A model generated the notes under the pieces. That model was not told where the DNA came from, searched no databases, and saw nothing but the letters and a program-made list of their open reading frames with translations. Both the position numbers and the translations under genes were made by a program. This document shows, piece after piece, positions 1 to 7,166 of a DNA stretch of 20,014 bases; the first letter of the stretch is position 1; each line of letters begins with the position of its first letter. Source of the DNA: an uncultured Veillonella sp. (GTDB lineage Bacteria; Bacillota; Negativicutes; Veillonellales; Veillonellaceae). Location: positions 1 through 20,014 of the forward strand of contig CAJZEE010000033.1 in NCBI GenBank assembly GCA_915066865.1. The letters are read 5' to 3'.

Positions 1-309
1 ACGTGTTTTTCCATGGGATACAGAAACCCCCCAAAAGGTGATAAAGGAGCCATGGCCTGCGCCACCTTTAGTATCACGAGGTAATTCAATGCTAACAATT
101 TCAGTATTGGTTGCTTTTACTGCTTCATCAGCAGCCATAATGTGTGGGCCTGCACCAGTACGAGCACCTAAAATACCGATAGAACGATATTTTTTCTTTA
201 GTTTCATCGCATCTAATACTTGTTGATCTACGTTAGCAATTACGAGACCTATAGTATCACCAGTTTTACTAGTCCCTACAAATTCAGTTAATCCACATGT
301 TGTCGCCAT
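1..309 (-). CDS. pduB: PduB microcompartment shell protein, 5' part only (runs off the contig)
   Basis: Shell protein of the 1,2-propanediol-utilisation bacterial microcompartment, a trimeric tandem-BMC protein. Only about 103 residues remain because the gene runs off the left end. The visible part matches enterobacterial PduB almost residue for residue from LTEFVGT onward, including GLVIANVD, YRSIGILGARTGAGPHIMAA, TEIVSIELPRDTKGG and GHGS. The start at 309 is preceded by GGAGGG (314-319). An in-frame ATG at 319-321 overlaps that site and is less likely. From this start the protein lacks the roughly 37-residue N-terminal extension of long-form Salmonella PduB, so it resembles the short form PduB'. 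The last 14 codons before the edge (WGVSVSHGKTR region) drift from the conserved pattern through what look like single-base changes, possibly low-quality contig-end sequence. It is divergent from a PocR-type regulator, as expected for a pdu operon. Confidence 0.88.
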   Translation of the reverse strand, partial: MATTCGLTEFVGTSKTGDTIGLVIANVDQQVLDAMKLKKKYRSIGILGARTGAGPHIMAADEAVKATNTEIVSIELPRDTKGGAGHGSFITFWGVSVSHGKTR

Positions 310-436
310 AATACCCTCCATACGTATAATGAAAGTATCTATGTACAAAAAACTATGTTGCGATATACCATTTTATATTTTTAAATATTTCTTTAACCAT
401 TCATATGTATGCAACACTACTTCTGTACACCATATA

Positions 437-460
437 TTGCTATAGAGCATGCCTTGCTAT
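437..460. promoter_or_regulatory. Direct repeat TTGCTAT x2, candidate AraC/PocR-type site upstream of pduB
   Basis: TTGCTAT occurs at 437-443 and again at 454-460, 17 bp apart start to start. It lies in the 480-bp divergent region between pduB and the PocR-type regulator. Direct half-sites are the usual form for AraC-family regulators. The assignment rests on position and repeat form only; the motif is short and the region is AT-rich. The rest of 310-600 contains no open gene I can support. A TATAAT on the minus strand (527-532) has no matching -35 element. Confidence 0.25.
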
Positions 461-605
461 TCAGTCACAACCCATCGGACTCAATCCTTTCTAAACATAA
501 ATAATATAAAGCTTTTACTTATCTTTATTATAAAAATTATTAAATACAACTTTTTTATGTATATTTGTAAAATGCGATTTTTCTATTACTAAAATACGAC
601 AATCC

Positions 606-614
606 TGTTATACT
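606..614 (+). promoter_or_regulatory. Extended -10 promoter for the PocR-type regulator
   Basis: TG-T-TATACT at 606-614 is an extended -10 element. No good -35 hexamer sits 17 bp upstream, which is common for extended -10 promoters. Transcription would start near 620, giving a 5' leader of about 170 nt that contains the structured element at 693-783. Confidence 0.4.
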
Positions 615-692
615 TATACATGTAAAAGCAAGAAATAACGTAATTTTATAGGTATATGAATTTTAGGTGGTATATCACTTTTCTCTTTTCTC

Positions 693-783
693 AGGTTTAG
701 AGCCGACACTTTAGCTAGAGAGCAAGTAGAGCTGTTTTAGCGGTGTGCTTACTAGACCTCTTAACACATTTGTGATTGGAGGT
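693..783 (+). promoter_or_regulatory. Candidate RNA switch in the leader of the PocR-type regulator
   Basis: The leader can fold in two competing ways. In the first, AGGTTTAG (693-700) pairs with CTAGACCT (752-759), eight pairs with one G-U. It encloses a second stem, AGC-(bulge)-ACAC (701-709) with GTGTGCT (743-749), and a further AGCT/AGCT pairing (713-716 with 730-733). In the second, ACCTC (756-760), which is mostly the 3' strand of the first stem, pairs with GAGGT (779-783) and covers the GGAGG ribosome binding site (778-782), with a small CAC/GTG hairpin between. The two folds exclude each other. I do not recognise a known riboswitch class: there is no B12 box, no TPP core and no GEMM core. 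Pairing was done by hand without energy calculation. Confidence 0.35.
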
Positions 784-789
784 TGTACT

Positions 790-1680
790 ATGATTTGTAC
801 GAACGAAGATACTAAGCTTATAAATGAAATCATGCGTGATTTCACAAACATAACAAAAATCGCAGCTATTTTTGTTAATAATCGTGGAAAAGTGTTATCT
901 CAAGAATATAACTTTTCCCCATTCTGTAAGGTCGTAAGGCGCAATCCAACCTACGCCAAGCGTTGCAATCAATGCGACTTATATGGTGGACTAGATGCTA
1001 CAAAAGAACTATCATCCTGTCCGTATCGCTGTCACATGGGGCTCATAGATTTCTCCGTGCCCATCATGAAGGATGGTGCTATCTTAGGCTTCATCATGGC
1101 AGGTCAAGCAAAAACAGAGGATACGACTATTAAGCCAATTTTACCTACTCAAACCGATTGGCATGATGATACTAAACTTCGCGCCTTATATCGGACCTTG
1201 CCAGTTCTGACTGCAGAACAAATTTACAGTGCTACAAAGGTCTTGCGGATCTTAGTAGAACATTACTTCCCATTTAACGATGCAATAGCAGAAGAAATGC
1301 CATATGAACAACTGCCAGACTTTGTAGAATCAGAACGCCCTATCAATCGGCCTGAAATCCGAAAGGCTATGCTATACATAGAAAAAAACCTGAGCAAACG
1401 CGTGTCGCTCAGGAGGATTTCGGAACATATTCATTTAAGCGAGTCCTACTTCTCTAAGATTTTTAAAGATGATACAGGACTATCAGTAATGCAATATATA
1501 ACACTATTGCGCATACAAGAAGCCAAAAAGCTATTGGTATATTCGCAACTAACGGTTAATCAGATTAGTAAAACATTGGGCTATAATAGAACAAGCTACT
1601 TCTGTAAAATATTCAAGCTAGCTACCACCGAAACACCACATTCGTATCGGAAGAAATATGCTAAGCCAATTAATGCATAA
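790..1680 (+). CDS. pocR: PocR-type AraC-family transcriptional regulator
   Basis: Transcription factor of 296 residues. Residues about 8-165 form a PocR sensory domain with its cysteine cluster (Cys46, Cys59, Cys62, Cys77, Cys81; motifs RCNQCD and SCPYRCHMGLIDF). Residues about 188-290 form an AraC-type double helix-turn-helix (RISEHIHLSESYFSKIF, then QISKTLGYNRTSYFCKIF). In Salmonella, PocR responds to 1,2-propanediol and activates the pdu and cob operons. Its position divergent from pduB supports the same role here. The start was set at ATG 790 because GGAGG (778-782) lies 7 nt upstream. An in-frame GTG at 745 would add 15 residues but lies inside the structured leader and has no ribosome binding site. 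It may also link the fucose cassette, which makes propanediol, to the microcompartment; that is inference. Confidence 0.85.
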   Translation: MICTNEDTKLINEIMRDFTNITKIAAIFVNNRGKVLSQEYNFSPFCKVVRRNPTYAKRCNQCDLYGGLDATKELSSCPYRCHMGLIDFSVPIMKDGAILGFIMAGQAKTEDTTIKPILPTQTDWHDDTKLRALYRTLPVLTAEQIYSATKVLRILVEHYFPFNDAIAEEMPYEQLPDFVESERPINRPEIRKAMLYIEKNLSKRVSLRRISEHIHLSESYFSKIFKDDTGLSVMQYITLLRIQEAKKLLVYSQLTVNQISKTLGYNRTSYFCKIFKLATTETPHSYRKKYAKPINA

Positions 1681-1713
1681 TATACTAAATATTAGTAGTT
1701 TAATTATGTAATA

Positions 1714-1763
1714 AAAAATAGAGTGGTGAAATCCTAAATATAGGATTTCACCACTCTATTTTT
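1714..1763. terminator. Bidirectional terminator between pocR and the fucose operon
   Basis: A 23-bp perfect inverted repeat (1714-1736 with 1741-1763) has a 4-nt loop, A-rich on the left arm and T-rich on the right, so it works in both directions. It ends the plus-strand regulator gene and the minus-strand fucose operon, whose last stop codon is at 1820. Confidence 0.93.
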
Positions 1764-1819
1764 ATTTAGAAATACTAAACTTTAGAGGAGGAGTGCAGAC
1801 AACTATAAAAATACCAATG

Positions 1820-2971
1820 CTACATAATAGACTTATAAATACTAATTATATCTTTTAGTGTTGGATCTTTTGGATTACCTGGTGTACAAGCATCCTCCAT
1901 TGCTGACTTAGCTAAAAATTCTAAATCCTCTTCCTTAACGCCAACAGCCTTAAGATGTTTAGGAATATTAACATCATCAGCTAGTTGTTGAATTGCCGCA
2001 ATAGCTGCACTATCAGCTTCCGCTTTACTCATTTGTTCTAAATTTTGAACACCAAAAGCTCTAGCAATTTCTTTATACTTATTACCGGTAGCACTAGCAT
2101 TATACTTTAATACAGCAGTCAACATCATTGCACACGCCTTGCCATGTGGAACATCATAAAGTGCACTAAGTGGATGAGCCATTGAATGCACAATCCCTAA
2201 TCCAACATTAGAGAACCCCATACCTGCAATATACTGTGCCAAAGACATTCCTTCTCTAGCGTCATAATCGCCATCTACAGATTTACGTAAAGACTTTGCA
2301 ATTAATTCTATAGCTTTGATATGTAGCATATCGGTTAATTCCCATGCGCCTTTAGTAATATACCCTTCTATTGCATGAACTAAAGCATCCATACCTGTTG
2401 ATGCACAAAGACCTTTTGGCATAGAAGCAGACATATCTGGATCAACAATCGCAACTACAGGAATATCATGTGGGTCAACACAAACAAATTTACGCTTTTT
2501 CTCAACATCAGTAATAACGTAGTTAATAGTAACTTCAGCAGCTGTACCCGCTGTAGTGCTAACTGCAATAATAGGTAGTGACTTATTTTTAGTTTCAGCT
2601 AACCCCTCTAGACTTCTAACATCAGAGAATTCTGGGTTTGTCATTATAATACCAATAGCTTTACTAGCATCAATAATACTACCTCCGCCAATAGCTACAA
2701 TAGCTTGAGCATCAAATCTTTTACATACATCAACACCATTTTTAATATTTTCAATGGTTGGGTTTGGCTTAATATCTGTATATACTTCGAAATTAATGCC
2801 CGCATCACGAAGCAAATCTGTAACCTTCGTAGCAACACCAAATTCAAGAAGATCTTCACCAGTCGTAACTAAAATCTTTTGAAAATGTCGTGATTGAAGT
2901 TCATTTATAATCTCTTTAATAGCACCTTTACCAAAATATGAAGTTTCATTGAGAATTATACGTTTACTCAT
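1820..2971 (-). CDS. fucO: Lactaldehyde reductase (L-1,2-propanediol oxidoreductase) FucO
   Basis: Iron-dependent group III alcohol dehydrogenase of 383 residues, the same length as E. coli FucO and closely similar over its whole length (RIILNET at the start, NNPEF/TNPEFSDVRSLEGL, TTAGTAAEVTINYVITD, RKFVCVDPHDIP, GFSNVGLGIVH). It reduces L-lactaldehyde to L-1,2-propanediol with NADH. The GGGS nucleotide motif is at 95-98. The metal ligands are Asp195, His199, His262 and His276, one position off the E. coli numbering. A ribosome binding site AGGAG lies 8 nt before the start. It is the last gene of the operon, 18 bp after the aldolase that would supply lactaldehyde. Its product is the substrate of the Pdu microcompartment starting at the left edge, so it is the bridge between the two systems. 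Confidence 0.92.
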   Translation of the reverse strand: MSKRIILNETSYFGKGAIKEIINELQSRHFQKILVTTGEDLLEFGVATKVTDLLRDAGINFEVYTDIKPNPTIENIKNGVDVCKRFDAQAIVAIGGGSIIDASKAIGIIMTNPEFSDVRSLEGLAETKNKSLPIIAVSTTAGTAAEVTINYVITDVEKKRKFVCVDPHDIPVVAIVDPDMSASMPKGLCASTGMDALVHAIEGYITKGAWELTDMLHIKAIELIAKSLRKSVDGDYDAREGMSLAQYIAGMGFSNVGLGIVHSMAHPLSALYDVPHGKACAMMLTAVLKYNASATGNKYKEIARAFGVQNLEQMSKAEADSAAIAAIQQLADDVNIPKHLKAVGVKEEDLEFLAKSAMEDACTPGNPKDPTLKDIISIYKSIM

Positions 2972-2989
2972 ATTATCATCTCCTAGGAA

Positions 2990-3883
2990 TCATTTTCTCC
3001 AAAGTCTTTTGGCAACCATATCTAAATCAGATTTTACGGAATCTGTTAATTTTGAAATAGGAACTCTACAATTTTCTTTGATTGAGTATCCCATCTCACG
3101 CAAAGCCCATTTCATAAGTGGGTTAAACGGAGTATACGCTTCATAGAATAAAGCATATGTGTCAATCTTTCGCTGAATTTCTACAATTTTATTAAAATTA
3201 CCTTCATTCAAAGCAACAACTAAATCATGACACAATTTAGGATATACATTAGATAATGCACCAATACATCCGGCACCACCGGAGATAACTACAGGAACAC
3301 AGTTAGTATCATAACCAGTATATACTGCAAAGTTTGGATATAGAGGTAAAATTTCATTAATATATTTCTGACTATGACGAGAAACTGGATGTGTATCTTT
3401 AATACCAATTAAATTTTTATGTTTTTCTAATAACCGCAATACAGTATTAACAGATATATCATATCCTGTGCGATCTTGATAATTATAGAGATAAACATTA
3501 CCAGAAATATGGCCTAAGATATCATCAAAATAATTGAATACATCCTCTTGGCTGCATGCACTATAATATGGTCCAACAATAATAACTGCATCAGCGCCCT
3601 TTTTTAGAGCAAAATTAGATAGATTTATAGTTTCTAATCTATTCATACGGCCTGTACCAGCTATTACAATACTACGATGATTAATATATTGAACTGCATC
3701 TGATATTAATTGCTCAGCTTCATTATAATCTAAGGCATAAAATTCACCCGCACTTCCGCCTACTAAAATTCCATCAATACCATTTTCAAGTACATGATCA
3801 TACAATGAATGCATATCATCATAATTAATAGTGCTATCATCATTAAAAGATGTTAATATTGGACAAAAATATTTGCTATTCAT
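2990..3883 (-). CDS. DapA-family aldolase, probable 2-keto-3-deoxy-L-fuconate aldolase
   Basis: Class I aldolase of the dihydrodipicolinate synthase / N-acetylneuraminate lyase family, 297 residues, the usual length. The Schiff-base lysine is Lys162 (GIKDT) and the catalytic tyrosine is Tyr133 (YLYNYQ). The substrate-binding loop near 42-47 reads GGSAGE in place of the TTGE of true DapA, which argues for a sugar-acid substrate and not lysine synthesis. From its neighbours it should split 2-keto-3-deoxy-L-fuconate into pyruvate and L-lactaldehyde. C. jejuni carries a DapA homologue (Cj0481) at the same place in its fucose locus. GGGGAG lies 8 nt before the start, and 15 bp separate it from the upstream lactonase gene. 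The family is certain; the exact substrate comes from context. A 2-keto-3-deoxyrhamnonate or related aldolase is the main alternative. Confidence 0.78.
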   Translation of the reverse strand: MNSKYFCPILTSFNDDSTINYDDMHSLYDHVLENGIDGILVGGSAGEFYALDYNEAEQLISDAVQYINHRSIVIAGTGRMNRLETINLSNFALKKGADAVIIVGPYYSACSQEDVFNYFDDILGHISGNVYLYNYQDRTGYDISVNTVLRLLEKHKNLIGIKDTHPVSRHSQKYINEILPLYPNFAVYTGYDTNCVPVVISGGAGCIGALSNVYPKLCHDLVVALNEGNFNKIVEIQRKIDTYALFYEAYTPFNPLMKWALREMGYSIKENCRVPISKLTDSVKSDLDMVAKRLWRK

Positions 3884-3898
3884 ATATAATACTCCCCT

Positions 3899-5011
3899 CT
3901 ATTTATTTAAATCATAAACTAAATCCATATCTGCCCACCATTCACTTTTTAATGCACCATCAATACGTTTTTGGCATGGGTCTGTTTCTTTCCACCAACG
4001 ATTTGTTTCAGGATCCTGTGCCATTTTTGCCATATCGTACTCAAAATCATCACCACAATATTCCATTACAGAAAATAGTAAGTCATCACGATTCCAAATC
4101 TTATAATTAGTAATACCACATTCTCTAATCATTTTATTAACACTCGAGAATGGATTCGCATGTAACTTTTTATAATATTCTGCTTTTTCTGGACGTAGTT
4201 TAATAACGGATGCAAAAAGTTGTGGACGATTAATTTTATATAATTTTTTAGCATTTTTACTAAAGATATCTAGATCATCATTAAAATACTCACGCACACA
4301 ATTTAAATGATTCTCAAAAGATGAATATAAGTTAACTACAGGAAAGTTAGATGCATACATTAGTTTTGAGTGATCAAAGGTTCCAGAAATAAAGTCTAAA
4401 AGATTTTTTACAAATAACTTATTATCAGTAGAGAAGCCTGAAATCTTACAGTATACATTAGGCAGTGATGCTAATTTTGTTATTGCCTTTTTATAACTTT
4501 CATCTAATGTGCTCACATTACCACAATGATTAATTACTACTTTAGCCTCTGGGACTTGCTTAATCGAGTTATATAAGTCTTCTAATTCATCTACTCGATT
4601 ACAACTTTCAAATAATAAATCTTGTTTAGCTAGTACTTCCAAACCTTGAATAAAACTTCGTTCTAAACATCTCCCTCGAGGAGAGCTATCTATATGAAGT
4701 GGTTCTCTTACACCAACAATACCGATTGGCAATCGCATATGCTCACATAAATGTCTAGCTCTCATTACACGAGCTAGAATATATGGGCTTTTCAATTTAA
4801 AAATATAATCATCTTCTTGAATTGCGTTATCACAATCTACCTCTACATACACACCACCTTTAAAATTGAAATCATACTGCCCATAAGCCTTTGCAATATC
4901 ATCCATTGAAAAGCTTCGTTTTATAATCCCTGCGCAAGAATTTAGCCAAGGAAGATTTAATATATTTAAATCCCAAATGTGAAAATGACTATCTACAATT
5001 TCAAGCATCAT
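3899..5011 (-). CDS. Fuconolactonase (amidohydrolase_2) fused to a RhaM/FucM-type sugar mutarotase
   Basis: Two enzymes in one 370-residue chain. Residues 1 to about 262 are a COG3618-type amidohydrolase barrel: His9-x-His11 on the first strand, His162 in VVINHCGN, and SNFP at 221-224 near the usual last metal or catalytic position. It should open L-fucono-lactone to L-fuconate. Residues about 264-370 are an L-rhamnose/L-fucose mutarotase domain, with YYKKLHANPF (His284), ITNYKIW, FSVMEY and the WW-rich C-terminal half; it interconverts sugar anomers. In C. jejuni these are separate neighbouring genes (Cj0487, Cj0488). The residue aligning with the usual Asp in SDWP is Asn222. There are two adjacent ATGs (5011 and 5008). 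GGAG at 5016-5019 gives 4 or 7 nt spacing, so 5008 may be the true start, one residue shorter. A 69-bp gap precedes it. Confidence 0.82.
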   Translation of the reverse strand: MMLEIVDSHFHIWDLNILNLPWLNSCAGIIKRSFSMDDIAKAYGQYDFNFKGGVYVEVDCDNAIQEDDYIFKLKSPYILARVMRARHLCEHMRLPIGIVGVREPLHIDSSPRGRCLERSFIQGLEVLAKQDLLFESCNRVDELEDLYNSIKQVPEAKVVINHCGNVSTLDESYKKAITKLASLPNVYCKISGFSTDNKLFVKNLLDFISGTFDHSKLMYASNFPVVNLYSSFENHLNCVREYFNDDLDIFSKNAKKLYKINRPQLFASVIKLRPEKAEYYKKLHANPFSSVNKMIRECGITNYKIWNRDDLLFSVMEYCGDDFEYDMAKMAQDPETNRWWKETDPCQKRIDGALKSEWWADMDLVYDLNK

Positions 5012-5080
5012 GTGTCTCCTTTAACGTGACTATCCGTCGAATAGGATAAACATTTAATTATCCAGTAAAGTAATTTAGTC

Positions 5081-6325
5081 TCATTTCATTACTTTTGGGC
5101 AACTCCCAAAAAATCCATACCAAGCAACAAATAAGAAACATGGTATTAATAATAAAAACGATGTTTCAATATTATGATGATCTGCAACTAGGCCCATAAA
5201 ATATGGCATGATTGCACCACCAACAATAGTCATAATTAGTACACTAGAGGCTGTCTTAACCAATGCATCTGGTATATCTGTAATAGAAAGCGCAAAAATA
5301 GTTGGAAAACTAATTGACATAAAGAAGAAAGATGCAATTAGAGTGAATACAGAAACGCTACCAGTTAAGATGTTTAGTAATATCATAATGCATACATTAA
5401 TAAGAGAATAAACACCTAAGATACAACCTGGTCTAAACTTCTTTAATAAAGGAGTTGTAACAACACGACCAATCATAAATGCAACTAAAGCAATACTAAA
5501 GAAGAATGCCGCTTGAGAATCAGTTACTTCTGACCAATGATCTACACTGTAATTAATGAAGAAGGCACCTGCACCAACTTGTGCTGCAATGTATAAAAAT
5601 TGAGATAATGCACCCAATCTAAAATGACGGTAACTAAAGAGTTTCGCATAACTTACTTCATTATCTGCTGGTGAATCTGTGGAACCAGAAACCTCAGAAC
5701 CTTCTGGTAATTTGTTAAAAACAAAAAGTAATAACATAATAATAATAATTGCAGCAATTCCAACATATACCATTTGTACACTACGCATATTATCAGCTAC
5801 ATCACCACCATGAGTGACTGATAAAAATAATGCACCACCAATAATCGGTCCTAAAAATTGGCCCACACCATTAAAAATCTGTGCAATATTAATACGGAAT
5901 GCAGCATCTTTGTCACTACCTAATTTTGTGATATAAGGGTTGGCATTTGTTTCTAAACTACCTAATCCGCAAGCAAGAATGAAAAATGCACCAAGGAACA
6001 TATTGAAACTGTATGCATTACTAGCTGGAATTATTAATAGTGCCCCAATAGCATAGAGCGCCAGTCCCATGATAATACCACCCTTAAATCCAAATTTTCT
6101 TGCCACTAAAGCAGCTGGTGTGGCTATTACAAAATACCCACCAAAATATGCAGCTTGTAATAATCCAGATGTTGCTTTTGTAATACCTAATTGATTTTGA
6201 AAGTTTTTATTCATTACATCAATTAAGCCATAACTAACACCCCACATGAAGAATAAAATAGTAACTAACCAAAATGCTAATTTAATATTACTAGCACTTA
6301 CTTTTTTAGTTTTATCGGTATCCAT
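5081..6325 (-). CDS. fucP: FucP-family L-fucose:proton symporter (MFS)
   Basis: Major facilitator permease of 414 residues with about 12 hydrophobic segments, which brings L-fucose across the inner membrane with protons. FucP hallmarks are present: MWGVSYGLIDVMNK on helix 1, with Asp36 matching the functional Asp46 of E. coli FucP, and GLGSLETNANPYITKLG on helix 4, with Glu125 matching Glu135. RINIAQIFNGVGQFLGP follows as in the family. A short hydrophilic linker near residues 205-225 separates the two halves. It lies 25 bp after the sugar dehydrogenase gene, and the ribosome binding site AGGAGG lies just before its start. The two conserved acidic residues and the operon support fucose. Glucose/galactose permeases of the same family (GluP) are the alternative. 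Confidence 0.85.
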   Translation of the reverse strand: MDTDKTKKVSASNIKLAFWLVTILFFMWGVSYGLIDVMNKNFQNQLGITKATSGLLQAAYFGGYFVIATPAALVARKFGFKGGIIMGLALYAIGALLIIPASNAYSFNMFLGAFFILACGLGSLETNANPYITKLGSDKDAAFRINIAQIFNGVGQFLGPIIGGALFLSVTHGGDVADNMRSVQMVYVGIAAIIIIMLLLFVFNKLPEGSEVSGSTDSPADNEVSYAKLFSYRHFRLGALSQFLYIAAQVGAGAFFINYSVDHWSEVTDSQAAFFFSIALVAFMIGRVVTTPLLKKFRPGCILGVYSLINVCIMILLNILTGSVSVFTLIASFFFMSISFPTIFALSITDIPDALVKTASSVLIMTIVGGAIMPYFMGLVADHHNIETSFLLLIPCFLFVAWYGFFGSCPKVMK

Positions 6326-6350
6326 AATGCACCTCCTGTAGCCAAGTCAT

Positions 6351-7130
6351 TTAACTCAATGCTCGATCCAAATGCACATAACCACCATCAACATAAATCC
6401 ATTGACCTGTAGTATGTGAAGATAGGGAGGAAATTACAAAAACTGCAGTATTTGCAATCTCTTCAATTGTAGTAAAACGTCTTTCAAATGGAATTTTATC
6501 AGTAATAACTTTTTTTCTTTCTTCTGGATTATCAAAAGTCTTAATCCAATTTGCATATAATGGTGTCCAACATTCACTTACGACAATCGCATTACTCCGA
6601 ACACCATAAGGTAAAAAGGCTGCTGCCCATTCACGTGTCAAACCTAAAATAGCACCTTTTGCCGCCGCATATGCGCTAGTTTTCCCTTGTCCAGTTAATG
6701 CTGTCTTAGATCCAATATTTAATACACACCCTTTAGATTTTTTTAAATAAGGTAATGCCGATCTAACTAACTCATAATAATGTGTTAAATTCCCATGTAA
6801 GCTTTTTTCAAATTCTTGCCATGTAGTTTCTTCAATTGCTTTATTATCATTTGCACCTGCATTATTCACTACGGCATAAATTCCACCATATTTTTTAGCT
6901 ACAGAATCAACAATAGATTTAATTTTATCAGCCTCATTTAAATCGATTTGAATAAATTCGTAGTTATTTGTAATAGCCTCCATCTCAGACGTAAATTCTT
7001 TTGTCAAAGGAGACCGCCCCAAAATAACTGGTATTGCTCCCTCCGCTGCTAGTCTAAGAGAAATACCACTACCAATACCACTGCCGCCACCAGTAATTAA
7101 AACAACTTTACCTTTTAATTGCAAATCCAT
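6351..7130 (-). CDS. SDR-family sugar dehydrogenase, probable L-fucose dehydrogenase (FucX-like)
   Basis: Classical short-chain dehydrogenase/reductase of 259 residues. The cofactor loop TGGGSGIG is at 13-20, NNAG at 89-92, and the catalytic set is Asn114, Ser141, Tyr154 and Lys158. There is no arginine right after the second beta strand of the classic NADPH type (the segment reads ILGRS at 36-40), so cofactor choice is open. The C-terminal WIYVDGGYVHLDRAL resembles the tail of described fucose dehydrogenases. It should oxidise L-fucose at C1 to L-fucono-lactone, the first step of the non-phosphorylating route; C. jejuni uses the SDR FucX (Cj0485) in the same way. Its reducing equivalent can be consumed by FucO at the end of the operon. 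The gaps on each side are 36 and 25 bp. The family is certain; the substrate is inferred from context. Confidence 0.82.
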   Translation of the reverse strand: MDLQLKGKVVLITGGGSGIGSGISLRLAAEGAIPVILGRSPLTKEFTSEMEAITNNYEFIQIDLNEADKIKSIVDSVAKKYGGIYAVVNNAGANDNKAIEETTWQEFEKSLHGNLTHYYELVRSALPYLKKSKGCVLNIGSKTALTGQGKTSAYAAAKGAILGLTREWAAAFLPYGVRSNAIVVSECWTPLYANWIKTFDNPEERKKVITDKIPFERRFTTIEEIANTAVFVISSLSSHTTGQWIYVDGGYVHLDRALS

Positions 7131-7166
7131 GATACTTACCTCCTAAAGATAATTAATATAATAAAT

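Noticed and set aside
38..226. Plus-strand open frame of 62 codons
   Set aside because: It is the antisense shadow of pduB, whose match to the family is unmistakable. The same reasoning removes the other short frames opposite fucO, fucP, metQ, cobT, the symporter and the alcohol dehydrogenase.
693..760. Cobalamin riboswitch ahead of pocR
   Set aside because: Attractive from context, but the conserved B12 box and the usual length of about 200 nt are missing.
745..789. GTG start at 745 for the PocR-type regulator
   Set aside because: It has no ribosome binding site, lies inside the structured leader, and adds residues outside the PocR domain. ATG 790 has GGAGG at ideal spacing.
2990..3883. 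Housekeeping dapA (lysine biosynthesis)
   Set aside because: The substrate loop differs from true DapA and the gene sits inside a sugar-acid operon.
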